A stretch of DNA of 64,000 nucleotides from Brevundimonas pishanensis (GCF_022750635.1 NZ_JAJKBG010000003.1:248001-312000), one strand, 5' to 3'. Shown: positions 8,833 through 17,894, counted from the stretch's first letter. The notes: generated by a model not told the origin, from the sequence alone. A program made the numbers and translations.

Positions 8833-9319
8833 CGAAGCGACCGTTCGCCAGATTGGTGGCGAAGCGCAGATAGGCGCGATTGGCATCGGCCCACGTTGCA
8901 GAACCCAGCGAGTCATAGATCGTCGGGGAATAGTAGTCGTATTTGACGTTGTGCTTCACGCCATCGGCCGTGGTGACCGTGCCTTCGAACGCTGCACCGC
9001 CAACCGACAGGCTGCGGATCGGGTCCAGACCGGGACGATCCACCATCTGTTGCATGGTCGGGCGGTTCGGCTTGAGGTCGGTGATGACCAGATCAAGCGT
9101 CGCGCCTTGAAGTGCGCCACGGCGTTCCAGCGTGCGGTTAAGTTCACGGGTCAGATCGGCGATCTGATCGTCCACTTCACGCTCGCCCAGTTTCTCGACC
9201 TGATGGGCGAACTTTGGCGAGATGGTGATGTTGATCGCTTCCGGCTGAGCCAGAGCGGTTCCAGATGTTGCGACCGTCAAAGCAGCGGCGACGACGGCCA
9301 TTTTCGCGAATGAGCGCAT
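8822..9319 (-). CDS. Small secreted protein of unknown function
   Basis: 165 residues. I set the start at the ATG at 9319 because AGGAG lies eight bases upstream and it yields a good Sec signal peptide (MRSFAKMAVVAAALTVATSGTALA, cleavage after ALA). The mature protein has a charged helical stretch (KFAHQVEKLGEREVDDQIADLTRELNRTLERRG) and then a region rich in Gly, Asp and Tyr (about 100-150). I do not recognise a named domain; the combination resembles uncharacterised periplasmic proteins of caulobacteria. It is convergent with proC, overlapping it by 11 bases. The ORF extends further upstream (to 9364), but that would bury the signal peptide. Confidence 0.75.
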   Translation of the reverse strand: MRSFAKMAVVAAALTVATSGTALAQPEAINITISPKFAHQVEKLGEREVDDQIADLTRELNRTLERRGALQGATLDLVITDLKPNRPTMQQMVDRPGLDPIRSLSVGGAAFEGTVTTADGVKHNVKYDYYSPTIYDSLGSATWADANRAYLRFATNLANGRFVTR

Positions 9320-9401
9320 GTTGAACACTCCTATTTCCAGGCCCCCCTGGAACTCCACGAACATGGTTGTTTCCGTGTGTAAAATCTAGGGGGGAGCTCA
9401 A

Positions 9402-10754
9402 CTATTCCTTGGGGGCGGGCAGGCGGATTGAAGCCTTCAAGCCGCCAAGCTCACTGCGGCCCAGAACGATATCGCCGCCATGGCCGCGGGCGACATCGCG
9501 CGCGATAGCCATGCCCAGCCCGACGCCCTTCCGGTTCTGGCTGCGCGACGGATCGAGGCGAGAGAAGGGGCGGAAGGCTTCGTCGTGCATGTCTTCGGGA
9601 ATGCCGGGGCCATCATCTTCGACCACAAACTCCACGCCGCCCGAAGCGAGGGCACGCGCGGACAGGCGCACATGCTCACCATGGCTGGCTGCATTGCCGG
9701 TCAGGTTGCTAAGAGCGCGCCGGAAGGCGAGGGGGCGCAAAGGAACGGACAGTCCTTCTGGCGCATCGACCTCGACTTCGGCACCGATGCCGCGTGCGTC
9801 GGCCGCAGCACGTTCCAGTGCCTCGCGCACATTGACCGGTTGGGCTGCTTCGCCAGCCTCGCCGCGTGCAAAGGCGAGGTATTCGTCGATCATATGCTCC
9901 ATCTCGTCCAGATCGCCACGCATGGCGTCGGCACGCTTGAATGGAGGGGCCAGAGCCAGTTCGAGCCTCAGACGAGTCAGTGGCGTGCGAAGGTCGTGGC
10001 TGACGGATGCCAGCATAGCGGTGCGCTGGTCGATGTGCCGCTGTATGCGCGAGCGCATTTCCAGAAACGCGCTGGCGGCGGCGCGGACTTCACGTGCACC
10101 GTGCGGTTTGAAGCGGGGGACGGACTCGCCGCGCCCGAACGCCTCTGCGGCAGCCGCGAGGCGTTCGATGGTCCGGACCTGATTGCGGATGAAGATCACC
10201 GCCACAGCCAAGAGAAGGCCCGTCGCCCCCATTAGCCACAGGACGAAGATGTGGGCCTGTGTGGCAACGGCACGCTCGCGCGGGGCGATGATGCGCAACA
10301 CGCCGCCCTCTTCCTGAACGCGGATGTCGACATAGGCCGGATAGCGGGTCGTATCGAACCAGAACGGCTCCCTCACGCGCATCTGCAAGGCGGATTCCAG
10401 CGTCCGGTCAACGACCCCTATCGCACCGCGGCGCTCTTCTTCAGGAAGTTTGGCGTCTTCCTGAAAGGCGATCGACAACTGCATGTTGCGTTCGGCGCGA
10501 TCAATAATGACCGCCAGATTTTCCGGCGAAGGATCGTCGCGATAGCTCTCTGCCGCCCAAGCGATGTCGCCCGCCAAACTTTCCGACAGGCGCGAGGTCA
10601 CGGTCTGCCAATGTGCATCGAAGAAGGCGAAGGTCACCGCACCTTGCATGATCAGCACGGGAATGATGATGATCAGCAGCGACCGGCCCCACAGGGAGGT
10701 CGGAAGTCGGCGCTTGATCCACCGTGTCCAGACGTTGAACGGCATCAGCCGCAT
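9402..10754 (-). CDS. Membrane sensor histidine kinase, EnvZ-like
   Basis: 450 residues. A first transmembrane segment (about 25-45, LLIIIIPVLIMQGAVTF), a periplasmic region of ~130 residues, a second transmembrane segment (about 175-197), a HAMP linker, the H-box ASVSHDLRTPLTRLRLEL with the phospho-acceptor His, and an HATPase domain with VEDDGPGIPED and GLGMAIARDVARGHGG. The opening LWGRSLLIIIIPVLIMQ and FFDAHWQTVTSRLS are typical of alphaproteobacterial EnvZ-type kinases, which act with an OmpR-type regulator on envelope or osmotic responses. The regulator gene lies 19 bases upstream on the same strand. The stimulus is unknown. Confidence 0.9.
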   Translation of the reverse strand: MRLMPFNVWTRWIKRRLPTSLWGRSLLIIIIPVLIMQGAVTFAFFDAHWQTVTSRLSESLAGDIAWAAESYRDDPSPENLAVIIDRAERNMQLSIAFQEDAKLPEEERRGAIGVVDRTLESALQMRVREPFWFDTTRYPAYVDIRVQEEGGVLRIIAPRERAVATQAHIFVLWLMGATGLLLAVAVIFIRNQVRTIERLAAAAEAFGRGESVPRFKPHGAREVRAAASAFLEMRSRIQRHIDQRTAMLASVSHDLRTPLTRLRLELALAPPFKRADAMRGDLDEMEHMIDEYLAFARGEAGEAAQPVNVREALERAAADARGIGAEVEVDAPEGLSVPLRPLAFRRALSNLTGNAASHGEHVRLSARALASGGVEFVVEDDGPGIPEDMHDEAFRPFSRLDPSRSQNRKGVGLGMAIARDVARGHGGDIVLGRSELGGLKASIRLPAPKE

Positions 10755-10773
10755 GACAGTTACGCTCCGCCGA

Positions 10774-11511
10774 TCAGTCGGGAGCCAGCATATAGCCTAT
10801 ACCGCGCACGGTTTGCAGGTAGCGCGGGTTCTTGGGATCGACTTCAAGTTTGCGGCGCAGGCGTGTGACCTGAACATCGACGGCCCGACCGGTGATGTCG
10901 GCGGTGTCGGGCGACAGGGCCATACGTTCTACCGGCGCATGGGCGCTGATGGCCAAAGTCTTGAGCAGTTGGGCTTCGGCCTCGGTCAGGCGCTGAGGCT
11001 GGCCGTTCACGGTCAGCTCCAGCCGCTCCATATTGAAGACGGCGGGGCCCATCTTGATTTCCTTGGCCGTAAGAGGCTTGCCCCCGGTGCGGCGCAGGAT
11101 GGCTTCGATGCGCAGCGACAGCTCGCGCGGATCAAACGGCTTGGACATATAGTCGTCGGCACCGCGTGACAGGCCCTCGATGCGGTCGTTCGGGTCGCCC
11201 TTGGCCGTCAGCAGAAGCACAGGCGTCTTTGACAGAGCCGCTTGCGAGCGGATCCAAGTGGTCAGGTCGAAACCGCTTTCGCCCGGCATCATCACGTCCA
11301 GCACGATCAGGTCGAACTCAATCAACTCCACCAGACGGCGGGCCGCGCCGGCGTGAGCCGCACCGGTAACGCGGTAGCCTTCGCGCGCCAGAAATTCTTT
11401 GAGCAGTTCGCGGATACGATCATCGTCATCGACAATGAGAAGATGGCGACCGCTGCCAGCGGAGGCGACAGGGCCGGAACGGCTGCTGCTGCGGGGATCG
11501 TGAAGGCTCAA
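10774..11511 (-). CDS. OmpR-family response regulator
   Basis: 245 residues: a receiver domain (about 22-140; LLIVDDDDRIRELL, phospho-acceptor in LIVLDVMMPGESGFDL, conserved Lys in DDYMSKPFDPREL) and a C-terminal winged helix (about 150-242; ending VQVTRLRRKLEVDPKNPRYLQTVRGIGYML). It is the partner of the histidine kinase immediately downstream. The annotated start is a TTG with only weak ribosome-binding sequence, and the N-terminal Ser/Gly-rich ~20 residues are not part of the domain, so the start could be later. The divergent ilvE gene lies about 100 bases away. Confidence 0.92.
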   Translation of the reverse strand: MSLHDPRSSSRSGPVASAGSGRHLLIVDDDDRIRELLKEFLAREGYRVTGAAHAGAARRLVELIEFDLIVLDVMMPGESGFDLTTWIRSQAALSKTPVLLLTAKGDPNDRIEGLSRGADDYMSKPFDPRELSLRIEAILRRTGGKPLTAKEIKMGPAVFNMERLELTVNGQPQRLTEAEAQLLKTLAISAHAPVERMALSPDTADITGRAVDVQVTRLRRKLEVDPKNPRYLQTVRGIGYMLAPD

Positions 11512-11547
11512 CGGGGCGCTCCGGTAGAAATCTCGTGGTTATCGGCG

Positions 11548-11576
11548 TTGACGTAGGGCACCGATAGGGGTCTAAA
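11548..11576 (+). promoter_or_regulatory. Probable sigma-70-type promoter of ilvE
   Basis: TTGACG (11548-11553), a 17-base spacer, then TCTAAA (11571-11576), 32 bases before the preferred ilvE start. The -10 element matches consensus at four of six positions. Confidence 0.5.
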
Positions 11577-11607
11577 ACGGCCGCAGGTGCAGGGAGATGT
11601 ATTGCAA

Positions 11608-12486
11608 ATGGCCATAGTTCCTTTCGATGATCGCGACGGTTGGATTTGGTTCGACGGGGAATTCGTTCCCTGGCGCGAAGCAAAAACGCACGTTTTGACC
11701 CATGGCCTCCATTACGGCTCGTCAGTTTTCGAAGGCGAGCGCATGTACAATGGCGAGATTTTCAAGCTCACTGAACACAGTGAACGCCTGAAGCGCTCGG
11801 CCGAATTGCTCGACTTCGAGATTCCCTACAGCGTGGCCGAGATTGATCAGGCCTGCAAGGACACCTGTGCCCGTAACGGTCTGACAGACTGCTATATTCG
11901 CCCAGTGGCGTATCTGGGTGCCGACAAGCTTTCGGTCTCGTCGATCGGCAACAAGGTCCATCTGGCCATCGCCGTCTGGGACTGGCCGTCCTACTTCGAC
12001 CCTGAAGTGAAGAAGAAGGGCATTCGTCTGGAGTGGGCCAAATGGCGCCGTCCGGATCCGGCAACGGCTCCGTCGACCGCCAAGGCTGCGGGCCTGTACA
12101 TGATCTGCACCATGTCCAAGAACGCCGCCGAGCAGCGCGGCTATGCCGACGCACTTATGCTGGACTGGCGCGGTTATGTCGCCGAGGCGACCGGTGCCAA
12201 CGTCTTCTTCGTCAAGGATGGCGTGATCCACACGCCGGACGTGTCAAACATCCTGAACGGCATCACCCGTCAGACTGTGATCGATCTGGCCAAGGCCAAG
12301 GGCATCGAGGTTGTGGTCCGCAACATCCTGCCGGAAGAGCTGGCCGACTTCAGCGAATGCTTCCTGACGGGCTCTGCGGCGGAAGTGACGCCAGTGGGTC
12401 TGGTCGGCGAATATACCTTCACGCCGGGTGAAATCAGCCTGGGCCTGATGGAAGACTACGGCAAGCTGGTGCGCGGCGAACTGTAA
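11608..12486 (+). CDS. ilvE: Branched-chain amino acid aminotransferase
   Basis: Fold-type IV PLP aminotransferase, interconverting Leu, Ile and Val with their keto acids. Features: HGLHYGSSVFEGERMYNGEIFKL in the N-terminal domain, the PLP Lys region AGLYMICTMSKNAAEQRGYADALMLD, and VAEATGANVFFVKDGVIHTP, followed by NGITRQTVIDLAKAKGIEV. The frame is open from a GTG at 11587, but I prefer the ATG at 11608 (MAIVPFDDRDGWIWFDGEFVPW), which has GGGAGA about 10 bases upstream and fits the family N terminus; length 292. It is followed by a terminator and stands as a single-gene unit. Confidence 0.93.
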   Translation: MAIVPFDDRDGWIWFDGEFVPWREAKTHVLTHGLHYGSSVFEGERMYNGEIFKLTEHSERLKRSAELLDFEIPYSVAEIDQACKDTCARNGLTDCYIRPVAYLGADKLSVSSIGNKVHLAIAVWDWPSYFDPEVKKKGIRLEWAKWRRPDPATAPSTAKAAGLYMICTMSKNAAEQRGYADALMLDWRGYVAEATGANVFFVKDGVIHTPDVSNILNGITRQTVIDLAKAKGIEVVVRNILPEELADFSECFLTGSAAEVTPVGLVGEYTFTPGEISLGLMEDYGKLVRGEL

Positions 12487-12517
12487 TCGCCGAACATTAG
12501 GCGATACCGCATTTAAA

Positions 12518-12549
12518 GGGGCAGGGCGTCATAGACGCTCTGCCCTTTG
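12518..12549 (+). terminator. Terminator of ilvE
   Basis: Long hairpin GGGCAGGGCGTC/GACGCTCTGCCC (12518-12530 with 12534-12546) with one G-T pair, followed by TTTG; weak T tract. Confidence 0.7.
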
Positions 12550-12678
12550 CGATTCAGACCAAAGAAGCAGCAGTTTTCGGTCGATTAGGGTGGTGCGACC
12601 TATTGCCTTACGGGCGAGCCTGTCGTTCAAGCGGAGTTTGGATCAGGCCGGACTGTCCGGCGTAGATGTGCCGGGCCA

Positions 12679-13953
12679 ATGTTCAACCTACTCAACCTCC
12701 AGAGCCTTCTGGGTCTTGCCGTTATCGTCGGCGGCTGCTGGGCGATTTCCGAAAACCGAAAACGCTTTCCATGGCGTCTGGCGATCGGTGCCATCCTGCT
12801 GCAGGCCGCGCTGATCCTTGCCACCTTCGCTATCCCCGGATCGCAGGTGGTGCTGGATGCCATCAACAACTCGGTGAAGGGTCTGGAACAGGCCACGGCC
12901 AAGGGCACACAGTTCGTGTTCGGCTATCTGGCAGGTGGCGACCAGCCTTATGTCGTTGAAAATCAGGGTGCGCTGTTCACCTTCGCCTTCAACGTCCTGC
13001 CGCTGGTGATCGTGATCTCGGCGCTGTCGGCGCTGCTGTGGCATTGGCGCATCCTCAAGTGGCTCACGCTCGGCTTCGGCTTTGTGTTTCAGCGCACCAT
13101 GGGCCTTGGCGGTGCATCGGCGCTGGCAGTGGCGGCAAACATCTTCCTGGGCATGGTCGAGACACCGCTGGTTATCCGCGCCTATCTGGACAAGCTGTCG
13201 CGTTCTGAAATCTTCCTGATGATGGTGGTGGGCCTCGGCACTGTCGCGGGCTCGACCATGGTGGCCTATGCGACCATTCTGGCTCCGGTCCTGAAGAACG
13301 CCGCCGGTCACGTGCTGGTCGCCTCTATCGTTTCGGCTCCGGCCACAGTGCTGCTGGCGCGTATCATCATTCCGGAAAAGCCGGGCGAGGGCGGCGAGAA
13401 GGCCGACTACAACTCGGCCCTGAAATACGACAGTGCCATCGACGCCATCGTTAAAGGCACGGCTGACGGCCTGATGGTCGTGCTGAACATTTCGGCGGTT
13501 CTGATCACCTTCGTCGCATTCGTCGCGCTGGTGAACGTGATCCTGGGCAACTTCTGGCTGGGCGGGGAAGCTCTTTCGGTCGAGCGCATTCTGGGTGTCC
13601 TGTTCGCCCCGATCGCATGGCTGACCGGGGTCGAGTGGGCCGAGGCGTCCAAGGCCGGCTGGCTGCTGGGCGTCAAACTGACCCTGACCGAGTTCGTGGC
13701 CTTCATTGAACTGGGCAAGATCGCCCCTGAAGCGATGAGCGAGCGTACCCGCATGCTGATGACCTATGCGCTGTGCGGCTTTGCCAACATCGGCTCGGTC
13801 GGCATCACTGTGACCGGTTTGTCCGTGCTCCTGCCGGAGCGTCGTCCAGAGGTTCTGGGTCTGGTCTGGAAGGCACTGCTGGGCGGCTTCCTTGCCACCC
13901 TGATGACCGCCTGTATCGTCGGTGCCTTGCCGTCGGCACTGTTTGGAGCTTAA
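12679..13953 (+). CDS. Concentrative nucleoside transporter (CNT/NupC family)
   Basis: 424-residue inner-membrane protein with about ten hydrophobic helices. The CNT pattern is clear: an N-terminal Nucleos_tra2_N segment, the gate domain VIVISALSALLWHWRILKWLTLGFGFVFQRTMGLGGA, then SALAVAANIFLGMVETPLVIRAYL, GTVAGSTMVAYATIL (core substrate-binding region) and a C-terminal block with ALCGFANIGSVGITVTGLSVLLP. Members import nucleosides with H+ or Na+; the coupling ion and specificity are not readable here. It is followed after 33 bases by a GST gene on the same strand, with which it may share a transcript. Confidence 0.92.
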   Translation: MFNLLNLQSLLGLAVIVGGCWAISENRKRFPWRLAIGAILLQAALILATFAIPGSQVVLDAINNSVKGLEQATAKGTQFVFGYLAGGDQPYVVENQGALFTFAFNVLPLVIVISALSALLWHWRILKWLTLGFGFVFQRTMGLGGASALAVAANIFLGMVETPLVIRAYLDKLSRSEIFLMMVVGLGTVAGSTMVAYATILAPVLKNAAGHVLVASIVSAPATVLLARIIIPEKPGEGGEKADYNSALKYDSAIDAIVKGTADGLMVVLNISAVLITFVAFVALVNVILGNFWLGGEALSVERILGVLFAPIAWLTGVEWAEASKAGWLLGVKLTLTEFVAFIELGKIAPEAMSERTRMLMTYALCGFANIGSVGITVTGLSVLLPERRPEVLGLVWKALLGGFLATLMTACIVGALPSALFGA

Positions 13954-13986
13954 CCTTCGTTTCTAAAAGAAACGGAGGGAAGGCGA

Positions 13987-14604
13987 GTGAAGCTCTATAC
14001 GACACGTATGGCTCCGAACCCGCGCCGCGTGGCGTGGGTTCTGGCCGAGAAGAACATCGACGATATCGAGATCGTCGAGGTCAATCTTCTGGCCGGAGAG
14101 CACAGGCAGCCCGCCTATCGCGACAAGTTCGGCTTCGGTCATTTGCCGGGGCTCGAACTGGATGATGGCACCTGTTTCACCGAAACGGTTGCCATCGCTC
14201 GCTATCTCGAAACCGTCTATCCCGAGCCGAACCTCTTGGGCACCGATGCCAAGGAAGCGGCGATCATCGAGATGTGGACCCGTCGGGCCGAGCTTTATCT
14301 GGCCAATCCGATGATGATGTTTGTGCGCATGACCCATCCGGCGCTTTCCGCGCTGGAAGCACCGGTCCCCGAAGTGGGGGCCTATAACAAGGCCAGTGCC
14401 GAGCGGTTCATGAAGTCGCTGGATCGCCATCTTGCCGATAACGAATACCTGTCGGGCCGTTTCTCGCTGGCGGATATTGTCGCCGCCTGCGGCATCGATT
14501 TTGGCCGTCTGGTCAAATACCGTCCGCCCGAGGAATACCAGAACCTCAATCGCTGGTTGGCCGCGTGCAATGCGCGACCTGCGGCATCGGCAGGGCTGAA
14601 ATAG
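13987..14604 (+). CDS. Glutathione S-transferase family protein
   Basis: 205 residues with the GST layout: an N-terminal thioredoxin-like domain (MKLYTTRMAPNPRRVAWVLAEKN; cis-Pro in GHLPGLELDDGTCFTETVAIARYLE, with the TE pair that binds the gamma-glutamyl of glutathione) and an all-helical C-terminal domain containing FSLADIVAACGIDF, the conserved N-capping box. The catalytic residue is not certain; the Thr/Asn-Pro segment TRMAPNPRR suggests a beta- or theta-like member. The GTG start is preceded by GGAGGGAAGG. A terminator follows. Substrate unknown. Confidence 0.9.
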   Translation: MKLYTTRMAPNPRRVAWVLAEKNIDDIEIVEVNLLAGEHRQPAYRDKFGFGHLPGLELDDGTCFTETVAIARYLETVYPEPNLLGTDAKEAAIIEMWTRRAELYLANPMMMFVRMTHPALSALEAPVPEVGAYNKASAERFMKSLDRHLADNEYLSGRFSLADIVAACGIDFGRLVKYRPPEEYQNLNRWLAACNARPAASAGLK

Positions 14605-14610
14605 CGAAAA

Positions 14611-14634
14611 GGGCGGTCTGCGGGCCGCCTTTTT
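14611..14634 (+). terminator. Terminator after the GST gene
   Basis: GGCGG/CCGCC hairpin followed by TTTTT, a few bases after the GST stop. Confidence 0.75.
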
Positions 14635-14704
14635 CATATTTGGGACCGTCACCGATCAACGTCGGGCCTTACTTCCGGCGCGGACCTGACGCATAAGGGC
14701 GGCT

Positions 14705-15016
14705 ATGAGCGACCCCATCGAATCCGCAATCCTCGACCGCCTGAACCAACTGGGTGAAGGCAAGAGCGTCGAGCCGGCTGAAATTGCCAAGATCCTGCAG
14801 CCCGAGCAATGGCAGCGCATGCTGCCGAAAGTCCGCGCCATGGCGCTGGGCCTGATGCGTCAGGGCAAGCTGACCATCACCAAAAAGGGCAAGCCGGTTG
14901 ATCCGGACGCCTTCCGTGGCGTGACCCGCCTGCGTCTGCCGACGGCAGACGAAACGGCGCTGGCCGTGTCCAAATTGCCGCCCAAGCCTGAAGTCGAGGA
15001 TGAAGACGACTTCTGA
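14705..15016 (+). CDS. DUF3253 domain protein
   Basis: 103 residues. The pattern IESAILDRLNQLGEGKSVEPAEIAKILQPEQWQRMLPKVRAMALGLMRQGKLTITKKGKPVDP followed by FRGVTRLRLP is the DUF3253 family, a predicted small winged-helix protein often found next to DNA-repair or metabolic genes. It ends in an acidic tail (EVEDEDDF) that overlaps the start of the next gene by 17 bases, so the two are coupled. Nucleic-acid binding is a reasonable guess from the fold, not shown by the sequence. Confidence 0.8.
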   Translation: MSDPIESAILDRLNQLGEGKSVEPAEIAKILQPEQWQRMLPKVRAMALGLMRQGKLTITKKGKPVDPDAFRGVTRLRLPTADETALAVSKLPPKPEVEDEDDF

Positions 15017-15641
15017 TCTGGACCAGCTTCTGGGAGAGATCCGCGCCTGTCGGGCGTGTGCGCCATACCTGCCGCATACGCCCCGTCCGGTCATTTGGGT
15101 CTTTCCCGAAACCAAGCTGCTGATCTGTGGTCAGGCACCGGGCCGCCGCGTTCACGAGAGCGGACGTCCCTTTACAGACCCCTCCGGCGATCGCCTGCGC
15201 CAATGGATGGGGGTTGATTACGACACCTTCTATGCCGATCACCGCATCGGCGTGGCGGCACAGGCCTTTTGTTTCCCCGGCACTAATCCAAAGGGCGGCG
15301 ACTATCCGCCCCCGCCGCGCTGCGCGGCCCTGTGGCGTGACCGGTTGTTCGAGACCTTGCCGCAGATGGATTTGATCCTCTTGGTGGGCTCGTATTCGAT
15401 CGACTGGTTCCTTGGAGATCGTGCCAAATCCAACATGACCGAGACTGTGCGGGCGTGGCGCGAATACGGGCCACAGCTATTGCCGCTGCCCCATCCTTCA
15501 TGGCGCAATACGGCATGGCTTAAGCGCAATGCGTGGTTCGAGGAGGATGTGGTGCCGCATCTAGGCCAGCGCGTGAGTGATATTCTAAGCCCGCCGCTTT
15601 CTGTTCGCTCGGACCTGCCACAAGGAACGATGACCCTATGA
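15000..15641 (+). CDS. Uracil-DNA glycosylase family protein
   Basis: 213 residues of the UDG superfamily fold: CRACAPYLPHTPRP near the N terminus, LICGQAPGRRVHESGRPFTDPSGDRLRQWMGVD (the water-activating loop with the GRPF/AG motif seen in family 4-6 enzymes), a central ILLVGSYSIDWFLG strand and the C-terminal PLPHPSWRNTAWLKRN, which carries the conserved His-Pro-Ser DNA-insertion loop. Only two N-terminal Cys residues are present, so the four-Cys Fe-S cluster of family 4 enzymes is not evident. Members excise uracil from DNA, but this YqfB/DUF-like subgroup is little studied. It overlaps both neighbours, suggesting one transcript from 14.7 to 16.6 kb. Confidence 0.85.
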   Translation: MKTTSDLDQLLGEIRACRACAPYLPHTPRPVIWVFPETKLLICGQAPGRRVHESGRPFTDPSGDRLRQWMGVDYDTFYADHRIGVAAQAFCFPGTNPKGGDYPPPPRCAALWRDRLFETLPQMDLILLVGSYSIDWFLGDRAKSNMTETVRAWREYGPQLLPLPHPSWRNTAWLKRNAWFEEDVVPHLGQRVSDILSPPLSVRSDLPQGTMTL

Positions 15642-16648
15642 GTGCCATGCGCGCCCTTTTGTTCTCGATGGCCCTGTCGGGGTTGGCCGCCTGCGCGCCG
15701 GTGGTTCAGCAGGCCGTGCCAGCCCCCGCTGGATTCGCCGGTCCCCGCATTGTGGAGCGGCCACTGGGCATAGGCGAGTTCGTGGTTCAGGACGGGGCAA
15801 GTCTGCCGTTCTTGCGCTGGAAGACGCAGGGGCCACCCAAGGCGGTCGTCATTGCCTTGCACGGGTTCAATGACCATGCTGCATCGTTCCGGTTGGCCGG
15901 ACCGTGGTGGGCAGAGCAGGGCATAGAGGTCTGGGCCTATGACCAGCGGGGCTTTGGCGGCGCTCCGAACAAGGGCGTGTGGACCGACCCGGAACTCAGC
16001 CGCGAAGATCTGCGCACTGTGGTCGCTCTGGTGCGCGCCCGATATCCTGATACGCCCATCGCCGTTGCGGGCGAGAGTATGGGCGGCGCGATAGGCATCA
16101 CGGCCTTTGCATCGGCTAGACCCCCGCAAGCTGACCGCCTGATCCTGTTGGCTCCCGCCGTGTGGGGCTGGTCCAGCCAGAACCCGTTCAGCCGTATCGG
16201 TCTGTGGACGGCCGCCCATATTGCGCCTTCGCGTCTGGTCGAGCCGCCGTCATTCGCCACGCGCCGCATTCGAGCCACCGATAATGTGGTCGAGCTTTTG
16301 CGTAACGGGCGCGATCCCCGCTTCATTCTGTCGTCGCGTTTTGACGCCTTGTACGGATTGGTCGATCTAATGGAGGAGGCCAGCGTCAATCTGGCTCATG
16401 TGCGGGTGCCGACCCTCTTGGCCTATGGAGCTTCCGACCAGATCGTCAACAAAGGGGCGACGCGGCTGGCGCTGGACAGGGCGCGGAGCAACCCGAACCT
16501 GACGACAGCCTATTATCCGAATGGCTGGCATTTGCTGAACCGCGACATGGATGCCCAGACGGTCTATGCCGATGTCGAGGCCTGGCTGGAGGGTAAATCC
16601 CTGCCTTCAGGGGCACTTCCGGTGCGTTCTGCCATCGAACGACCCTGA
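15638..16648 (+). CDS. Lipoprotein alpha/beta hydrolase (monoacylglycerol lipase-like)
   Basis: 336 residues. The N terminus is a lipoprotein signal (MRALLFSMALSGLAAC, lipobox LAAC), so the enzyme should be anchored in the envelope. The body is an alpha/beta hydrolase: oxyanion region VVIALHGFNDHAASF, nucleophile elbow AGESMGGAIG with the catalytic Ser, the acid region TLLAYGASDQIVNKG and the catalytic His in PNGWHLLNRD. Serine aminopeptidase/monoacylglycerol lipase-like relatives hydrolyse acyl esters; the substrate here is unknown. It starts with ATGA overlapping the stop of the glycosylase gene, so it is co-transcribed, although a functional link between the two is not obvious. Confidence 0.88.
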   Translation: MSAMRALLFSMALSGLAACAPVVQQAVPAPAGFAGPRIVERPLGIGEFVVQDGASLPFLRWKTQGPPKAVVIALHGFNDHAASFRLAGPWWAEQGIEVWAYDQRGFGGAPNKGVWTDPELSREDLRTVVALVRARYPDTPIAVAGESMGGAIGITAFASARPPQADRLILLAPAVWGWSSQNPFSRIGLWTAAHIAPSRLVEPPSFATRRIRATDNVVELLRNGRDPRFILSSRFDALYGLVDLMEEASVNLAHVRVPTLLAYGASDQIVNKGATRLALDRARSNPNLTTAYYPNGWHLLNRDMDAQTVYADVEAWLEGKSLPSGALPVRSAIERP

Positions 16649-16753
16649 TCCTGATCTTTACCTTGGGGAATACGTCGCTCTGCGACTTGCGGTCGTTCGA
16701 CCTTGAGCGTATGCGCGAAGAATAAAAATACCCCCAGGAAAGGCCAGTACGGC

Positions 16754-17842
16754 ATGACCCTTTTTGATTCTCCCAGTTTCGCGCAGCACGAAGGCGTACA
16801 CTCGTTCTATGACGAGAAAACCGGGCTGAAAGCTATCGTCGCAGTCCACTCGACCGCTCGCGGTCCGGCTGTTGGCGGTACCCGCATGTGGAACTACGCC
16901 ACCGCCGCCGAAGCTCTGGAAGACGTGCTGCGCCTGTCGAAGGGCATGAGCTACAAGAACGCCATCGCCGATCTGGAGATGGGCGGCGGCAAGTCCGTCA
17001 TCATCGGTGACAGCCGCACGCAGAAATCCCCTGAACTGTTCAAGGCCTTTGGCCGCTTCCTGAACGGTCTGGGTGGCAACTACTTCGCGGCTGAAGACGT
17101 CGGCACCTCGGTCGAGGACATCGCCGAAGCCCGCAAGGTCACGCCGTACGTTCTTGGCCTGAAGGACGGTCCGGAAGCATCGGGAGACCCGAGCCCGGTG
17201 ACTGCCGAGGGCGTGTTCCGCTCCAACCTTGTCGTGGCTCGCCGCCTGTTCGGTAAGTCGGACATGACGGGCCTGACGGTTGCCGTTCAGGGTGTCGGCC
17301 ACGTCGGTGCTTACCTGTGCGAGAAGCTGCATGCTGCCGGTGCAAAGCTGATCATCACCGACGTCAACCAGGACAACCTGAAGGCTGTCGCTGAAAAGAC
17401 CGGTGCCACCGTGGTCTCGCCGGACGAGATTTACTCGGTAGAGGCTGACATCTATGCGCCGTGCGCATTGGGTGCGACGCTGAACCCGACGACCATCGAT
17501 CAGCTTAAGGTCAAGGCCATCTGCGGTGCCGCCAACAACCAACTGGCCACGCCAGACATCGGTGACGAACTGCACCGTCGCGGCGTCCTGTATTCGCCGG
17601 ACTATGTCGTCAACGGCGGCGGCATCATCAACGTGGCCGCAGAAATGAATGCGCGCCAGAACGGCACGGCATTCGATCCGGCATGGGTTGAGACCAAGCT
17701 GGCTCGCCTGATCGAAACGTTCGAGGAAATCCTCGTGCGCGCCGAGGCCGAGCAAAAGCCGACCTACCAGATCGCCGACGCTATCGCCGAAGAGCGTATC
17801 AAGGCTGCGGCCGAGCAAAAGGCCGCCGCACTGGCTGGCTAA
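16754..17842 (+). CDS. Leucine/valine dehydrogenase (Glu/Leu/Phe/Val dehydrogenase family)
   Basis: NAD-dependent oxidative deamination of branched-chain amino acids, 362 residues. Seen: AIVAVHSTARGPAVGGTRMW (glycine-rich substrate site), LRLSKGMSYKNAIADLEMGGGKSVI with the catalytic Lys, AAEDVGTSVEDI, the dinucleotide fold TVAVQGVGHVGAYLCEKL and CGAANNQLATPDIGDELHRRGVLYSPDYVVNGGGIINVAAE. The frame is open from a TTG at 16703, but the ATG at 16754 (MTLFDSPSFAQHEG) follows AGGAAAGG at a good distance and matches the family. Single-gene unit ending in a terminator; probably catabolic use of Leu/Val, complementing ilvE upstream. Confidence 0.93.
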   Translation: MTLFDSPSFAQHEGVHSFYDEKTGLKAIVAVHSTARGPAVGGTRMWNYATAAEALEDVLRLSKGMSYKNAIADLEMGGGKSVIIGDSRTQKSPELFKAFGRFLNGLGGNYFAAEDVGTSVEDIAEARKVTPYVLGLKDGPEASGDPSPVTAEGVFRSNLVVARRLFGKSDMTGLTVAVQGVGHVGAYLCEKLHAAGAKLIITDVNQDNLKAVAEKTGATVVSPDEIYSVEADIYAPCALGATLNPTTIDQLKVKAICGAANNQLATPDIGDELHRRGVLYSPDYVVNGGGIINVAAEMNARQNGTAFDPAWVETKLARLIETFEEILVRAEAEQKPTYQIADAIAEERIKAAAEQKAAALAG

Positions 17843-17868
17843 GACGTTACGGCAGCAATGCATTGAAA

Positions 17869-17894
17869 GGGCGGCTTTCGGGTCGCCCTTTTTT
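17869..17894 (+). terminator. Terminator of the leucine dehydrogenase gene
   Basis: GGGCG/CGCCC hairpin (17869-17873 with 17884-17888) followed by TTTTTT. Confidence 0.85.

Noticed and set aside
16658..17863. 401-residue open frame on the minus strand
   Set aside because: Antisense to the leucine dehydrogenase gene; no recognisable protein pattern.
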